NCBI GenBank assembly: GCA_024710405.1
Contig: JANJUV010000007.1
Location: 124,001 to 188,000, forward strand
DNA length: 64,000 nt
Direction of reading: 5' to 3'
Source: Bacteroidales bacterium
Lineage (GTDB): Bacteria; Bacteroidota; Bacteroidia; Bacteroidales; F082
Position 1 is the stretch's first letter, and each line of letters starts with the position of its first letter. The notes beneath the pieces are model-generated. The model ran no database searches. It was not told the DNA's origin and worked only from the letters and a program-made list of their open reading frames with translations. Below, piece after piece: positions 60,674 to 64,000 of the stretch. A program made the position numbers and the translations under genes.

Positions 60674-61855
60674 ATGATTCAGCGATACCGCCTGCATGAA
60701 GTGTTAAATGAGCGGGATAAAAGGGACTTTCTGTCATTTCCTTCAAAACTTTATAAGAACGACAGTCATTACGTCAGGCCGCTCGACAATGATGTTGAGA
60801 AATTGTTTGACAGCAAAAGAAACAAACGGTTGCGCAAGGGCGAAGCCATCCGATGGCTTCTGCTTGATTATGAAGGCACTATAATAGGTCGCATAGCAGC
60901 CTTTATCGATCCTGATACTGCACGAAACAACGAACAACCCACAGGAGGTTGTGGATTTTTCGATTGTATCCATGATCAGGAAGCCGCCACAATGCTTTTT
61001 GATGCAGCACGGGTATGGCTTGCTCAGCGTGGGATGGAAGCGATGGACGGACCGGTGAATTTTGGTGACCGCGACAATTTCTGGGGAGTACTTGTTGATG
61101 GTTTTCATGAACCCGTATTTAATATGCCGTATAACTTCCCTTATTACAAAGAACTTTTTGAGAATTATGGTTTTCAGAACTATTTCAATCAATACACCTA
61201 TAAACGGGAGATTAATCTTCAAGGTGTTAAAGATGTCATATTTGAAAAAGCTGCCAGAGTATTTGCTAATCCGGATTATCGTTTTACGATGATCAGCTGG
61301 CAAAATCTGGAAAAATACGCTCATGATTTTCTGGAAATTTATAATAAGGCATGGGGTTCAATCCCGGGATCCAAGAAATTGACCATTGCGCATGCCACAG
61401 GATTGCTGAAAATGATGAAACCAATTCTGGATCGCAGACTTGTTTATTTTGGATATTACAAAAATGAGCCCATCGCATTTTTTATCATGATGCAGGATCT
61501 GAACCAAGTCATCAGAAAGTTCAATGGAAAAATGAACCTGATCAACAAACTCAGGTTAATGTACCATTTGAAGGTCAGAAAAAGCTGTACCAGAATAATA
61601 GGAAGGATATTTGGCATTGTCCCTGAACATCAGGGAAAAGGTATTGATGGGGCTCTGGTTATGACCTTCAGCAAGACAGCCATTTCCAAAGGATTTCCTT
61701 ACAAGGAGTTAGAGATGAACTGGATCGGAGATTTCAACCCATCAATGATGAAAGTAGTTGAAAATATTGGCGGACAAATTTACAAGACACATGTCACATA
61801 CCGCTACCTTTTTGACAGGGCCAAACCTTTCAGGCGCGCCAGAATACAAGAATAA
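60674..61855 (+). CDS. GNAT-like protein of the YghO type
   Basis: The 393-residue protein resembles E. coli YghO, a large GNAT-related protein. GPVNFGDRDNFWGVLVDGF (~128-146) and PYNFPYYKELFENYGFQNYF (~152-171) are strongly conserved in this family. The C-terminal acetyltransferase-like part includes GRIFGIVPEHQGKGIDGALV (~311-330), a candidate acetyl-CoA loop (GKG). The substrate is unknown. A TATTTTCG-like box lies about 25 bases before the start. Confidence 0.82.
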   Translation: MIQRYRLHEVLNERDKRDFLSFPSKLYKNDSHYVRPLDNDVEKLFDSKRNKRLRKGEAIRWLLLDYEGTIIGRIAAFIDPDTARNNEQPTGGCGFFDCIHDQEAATMLFDAARVWLAQRGMEAMDGPVNFGDRDNFWGVLVDGFHEPVFNMPYNFPYYKELFENYGFQNYFNQYTYKREINLQGVKDVIFEKAARVFANPDYRFTMISWQNLEKYAHDFLEIYNKAWGSIPGSKKLTIAHATGLLKMMKPILDRRLVYFGYYKNEPIAFFIMMQDLNQVIRKFNGKMNLINKLRLMYHLKVRKSCTRIIGRIFGIVPEHQGKGIDGALVMTFSKTAISKGFPYKELEMNWIGDFNPSMMKVVENIGGQIYKTHVTYRYLFDRAKPFRRARIQE

Positions 61856-61902
61856 CAGGGCAAAGAAAACGTGATTCTGCAGAAAAAAAATGGTGCAGGA
61901 TA

Positions 61903-62772
61903 TTAACGCAACAATTCAGACATTTTACGACCGATATCGGCCGGTGAATCAACAACATGAACGCCGCATTCTCTCAGTATTGCTTTTTTGGCTTCAGCAG
62001 TATCATCTTTTCCACCGATAATGGCTCCGGCATGACCCATGGTGCGTCCTTTAGGTGCTGTTGCACCGGCAATGAAGCCAACTACAGGTTTCGTTCCATG
62101 TTCTTTTATCCAATAAGCTGCCTCGGCTTCCATGCCACCGCCAATTTCACCAATCATGACAATTCCCTTGGTTTCAGGGTCACCCATTAGCAATTCAACA
62201 GCATCTCTGGTTGTTGTTCCAATAATCGGATCACCGCCAATGCCGATGGCCGTGGTTTGGCCCAATTCAGCTTTGGTGAGCTGATCAACAGCCTCATAAG
62301 TGAGTGTTCCTGAACGCGAAACAATACCTACCTTGCCCTTTTGGTGAATAAATCCGGGCATAATTCCCACTTTGGCTTCACCGGGTGTGATAACTCCCGG
62401 GCAGTTGGGCCCGATGAGTCTCGATTGACGTCCTTTCAGGTATTCTTTTACACGAACCATATCAGAGGTTGGTATGCCTTCAGTTATACAAACAATGACT
62501 TCAATTCCGGCATGAGCTGCTTCCATGATGGCATCGGCAGCAAAAGCAGGTGGAACAAAAATTACAGATACATCGGCACCTGTTGCTTTTACAGCATCAG
62601 CAACCGTGTTGAAAACCGGTTTTCCAAGATGCTCAGTCCCTCCTTTTCCAGGGGTAACTCCGCCTACAACATTAGTGCCGTATTCAATCATCTGACCTGC
62701 GTGAAAAGTGCCTTCGCTTCCGGTGAATCCCTGTACAATAACTTTTGAATGCTTGTTTACTAATACGCTCAT
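61903..62772 (-). CDS. sucD: Succinyl-CoA synthetase alpha subunit
   Basis: The 289-residue protein has the CoA-binding part ([20 protein letters not shown], ~13-32, and [12 protein letters not shown], ~37-48), [12 protein letters not shown] (~120-131) and the phospho-His region GHAGAIIGG near 246-254. With SucC it interconverts succinyl-CoA and succinate with ADP or GDP phosphorylation in the TCA cycle. sucC is not adjacent here, which is common in Bacteroidota. The terminator of the upstream tRNA-Arg lies about 85 bases before it. Confidence 0.96.
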   Translation of the reverse strand: MSVLVNKHSKVIVQGFTGSEGTFHAGQMIEYGTNVVGGVTPGKGGTEHLGKPVFNTVADAVKATGADVSVIFVPPAFAADAIMEAAHAGIEVIVCITEGIPTSDMVRVKEYLKGRQSRLIGPNCPGVITPGEAKVGIMPGFIHQKGKVGIVSRSGTLTYEAVDQLTKAELGQTTAIGIGGDPIIGTTTRDAVELLMGDPETKGIVMIGEIGGGMEAEAAYWIKEHGTKPVVGFIAGATAPKGRTMGHAGAIIGGKDDTAEAKKAILRECGVHVVDSPADIGRKMSELLR

Positions 62773-62855
62773 GGATGGGTATTTTAGTTATTTTTATTTA
62801 TTGCCCAAAATTAAAACCTTTTGGAGAATATTAATCACTATCCTGATGGTTTTGA

Positions 62856-62895
62856 TAAAAAAAGAACCGTTGGCCTATTATTTAAGCCAACGGTC
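62856..62895 (-). terminator. Terminator after tRNA-Arg(ACG)
   Basis: On the minus strand GACCGTTGGC, an 11-base loop and GCCAACGGTT are followed by TCTTTTTTT: a strong terminator nine bases after the tRNA. Confidence 0.85.
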
Positions 62896-62903
62896 GGATT
62901 GTG

Positions 62904-62977
62904 TGAACCTGAAGGGACTCGAACCCCTAACCTTCTGATCCGTAGTCAGATGCTCTATCCAATTAAGCTACAGGTCC
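62904..62977 (-). tRNA. tRNA-Arg (anticodon ACG)
   Basis: Minus-strand cloverleaf: acceptor GGACCTG pairs with CAGGTTC, anticodon stem TCTGA/TCAGA frames a CTACGGA loop with anticodon ACG, and the T-arm AGGGGTTCGAGTCCCTT is near perfect. CCA is not encoded. A TAATTTTG box (63000-62993) lies 15 bases upstream. The A34 needs TadA deamination to read CGN codons. Confidence 0.95.
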
Positions 62978-63169
62978 ATGTTAACAGGAGTGCAAAATTA
63001 ATATAATTCTCTTAAAAATGTTATAAGAATCCAATAAATATTGAGTCAATCAAAAAAAAACATGTTCCGTACCAATTTCTTGCATGACTATACAACACGC
63101 TAACTGGGCTGATTCATAATGAGATCTGTAAAGAAATCTAGGAAGTCCAAGGAATGATGTACCTACGAT

Positions 63170-63379
63170 TTAATTTAAGATGACTTCACAGGGAGAGCAG
63201 AACCTTGTTCTCACTGATTTCATTGAGGCAGCAAATCCAATGATTTTCTTACGGATAAACTCGTCAGGATTTACTGATTTCATTTCATCAGCGAAAAAAC
63301 TGGTAATTTCTTTCTCCAGTTCTTGCTGAAACTGATCTGAAAATGAAGGAATGTTGTTGAAAGTAAAGGTTTTTTTCAT
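63170..63379 (-). CDS. Small hypothetical protein downstream of an ECF sigma factor, 69 aa
   Basis: The start at 63379 (MKKTFTFNNIPSFSDQF) is preferred, since the longer frame reads through a palindrome (GAGCAAATGCTC, near 63395) and non-protein-like sequence. The product is charged, with a helical middle (QFQQELEKEITSFFADEM) and a CSPC-type Cys pair close to the C-terminus. No membrane segment is present, unlike classical anti-sigma factors. It follows the sigma gene by 101 bases on the same strand. I do not recognise it. Confidence 0.6.
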   Translation of the reverse strand: MKKTFTFNNIPSFSDQFQQELEKEITSFFADEMKSVNPDEFIRKKIIGFAASMKSVRTRFCSPCEVILN

Positions 63380-63480
63380 GCAGGTTGTTTTTGTGAGCAT
63401 TTGCTCCAATAACGCTGCATAAGTTGTGATTCGTATACAACACAAAAACTTTTTCTACATGATTGACAAAAGGCAAGTTT

Positions 63481-64000
63481 CTACACAGATAGAATCAAAT
63501 TTTTCTCTTTCGCCATTTTACGCATATTGATCAGGGCATAACGCATGCGTCCGAGAGCAGTGTTGATGCTGACTCCTGTTGTTTCTGCGATTTCTTTAAA
63601 ACTCATTTCGGCATAGAGTCGCAGATAAAGCACTTCGCGCTGTTCTTCGGGAAGGAATCCGATCATTTTGCGGAGGTCTTCGTGGATTTGCTCTGTGATT
63701 AGTCTTTCTTCGATTGAAGGACCTGCATGATTCGTCTGCCGGACAACGCTTATATCGTCAAATTGCGAATCAACTGTCGGAAGCCGTTTCGATTTGCGGA
63801 AGTGATCAATAATAAGGTTGTGCGCTATGCGCATTGCCCATTGTATGAATTTGCCTTCTTCCTTGTAAGCTCCGCTGTTCAGTGTACGGATGATTTTCAT
63901 GAACGTATCCTGAAAAAGATCATCTGCCAGTTGTTTGTCCTTGACCAGCATTAAGATGTACGAATACACCCTACCCTGGTGGCGGTTCAGCAAAATCTCG
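63481..64000 (-). CDS. ECF RNA polymerase sigma factor, 5' end cut by the window edge
   Basis: The frame is open to base 64000, so the start lies beyond the window; the TTG at 63993 is only an internal codon. Region 2 is visible as RVYSYILMLVKDKQLADDLFQDTFMKIIR, read in part near the cut N-terminus, with the DDLFQDTF core binding motif. Region 4 holds LPEEQREVLYLRLYAEMSFK followed by EIAETTGVSINTALGRM, the -35 recognition HTH. It should direct RNA polymerase to a small regulon; no anti-sigma gene is seen next to it. Confidence 0.92.
   Translation of the reverse strand, partial: EILLNRHQGRVYSYILMLVKDKQLADDLFQDTFMKIIRTLNSGAYKEEGKFIQWAMRIAHNLIIDHFRKSKRLPTVDSQFDDISVVRQTNHAGPSIEERLITEQIHEDLRKMIGFLPEEQREVLYLRLYAEMSFKEIAETTGVSINTALGRMRYALINMRKMAKEKNLILSV

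Overview
The window looks like chromosome of a Bacteroidota organism, most likely order Bacteroidales. The signs are many Bacteroidota-type promoters (a TTTG or TTG element about 19-22 bases before TAnnTTTG), a type III glutamine synthetase, DUF4199, DUF4831 and DUF3127 proteins, LruC-domain secreted proteins, a stand-alone RRM protein with a Gly-rich tail, and short SCKK-type lipoprotein signals. I cannot name a genus.

Bases 1 to about 10,190 are one end of an integrated prophage or phage-like element. A tyrosine recombinase gene (8822-10045, minus) lies beside the 3' end of an intact tRNA-Arg(TCT), the usual layout of a tRNA-targeted integration. A leftward early operon (4885 to past base 1) carries two small regulators, a LuxR-type HTH protein, a putative DNA-binding protein, an HU protein, a Sak4-like RecA-fold ATPase, a PD-(D/E)XK nuclease and a DnaQ-like exonuclease: a phage recombination and replication set. 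A divergent rightward repressor gene (4943) faces it across a 57-base switch region with two direct repeats 20 bases apart. Between repressor and integrase sits AT-rich cargo (5395-8803): two lipoproteins, a small HTH protein, and a tightly overlapped pair of unrecognised genes (6942-8803). That pair is the best candidate here for an undescribed phage-carried system.

From 10.2 kb on the DNA is host chromosome. It opens with tRNA-Arg, an RRM protein gene with an apparent long leader, tRNA-Ser and tRNA-Pro, and a 130-base tandem repeat rich in triloop hairpins. Then come a membrane metallophosphoesterase and alkaline phosphatase pair, tRNA-Lys, a Sua5/YciO-family gene, SRP RNA (minus strand), two DUF4199 membrane proteins followed by a glycosyltransferase/epimerase run, the heptose genes gmhA-gmhB, a sodium:solute symporter, glnN, a DUF4831 gene, a four-gene minus operon ending in kdsA, msrA, a TPR protein, gyrA, clpC and two convergent acyl-CoA dehydrogenases. 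gmhA, gmhB and kdsA together point to LPS inner-core synthesis.

Bases 40,719-49,043 hold three tandem copies of a two-gene unit: a ~120-residue lipoprotein, then a large secreted protein ending in an LruC domain. The LruC ends and the lipoproteins are conserved, while the middle and N-terminal domains differ between copies. It looks like a locally amplified surface-protein system with exchanged front ends.

The last 15 kb is housekeeping and accessory chromosome: C69 dipeptidase, hybrid histidine kinase, rarA, glutathione peroxidase, an SDR protein without the usual Tyr/Lys pair, an EamA transporter, DUF2007, class IV aminotransferase, a CAP+SPOR protein, photolyase, a YghO/GNAT-like protein, sucD, tRNA-Arg(ACG), and an ECF sigma factor cut by the right edge.
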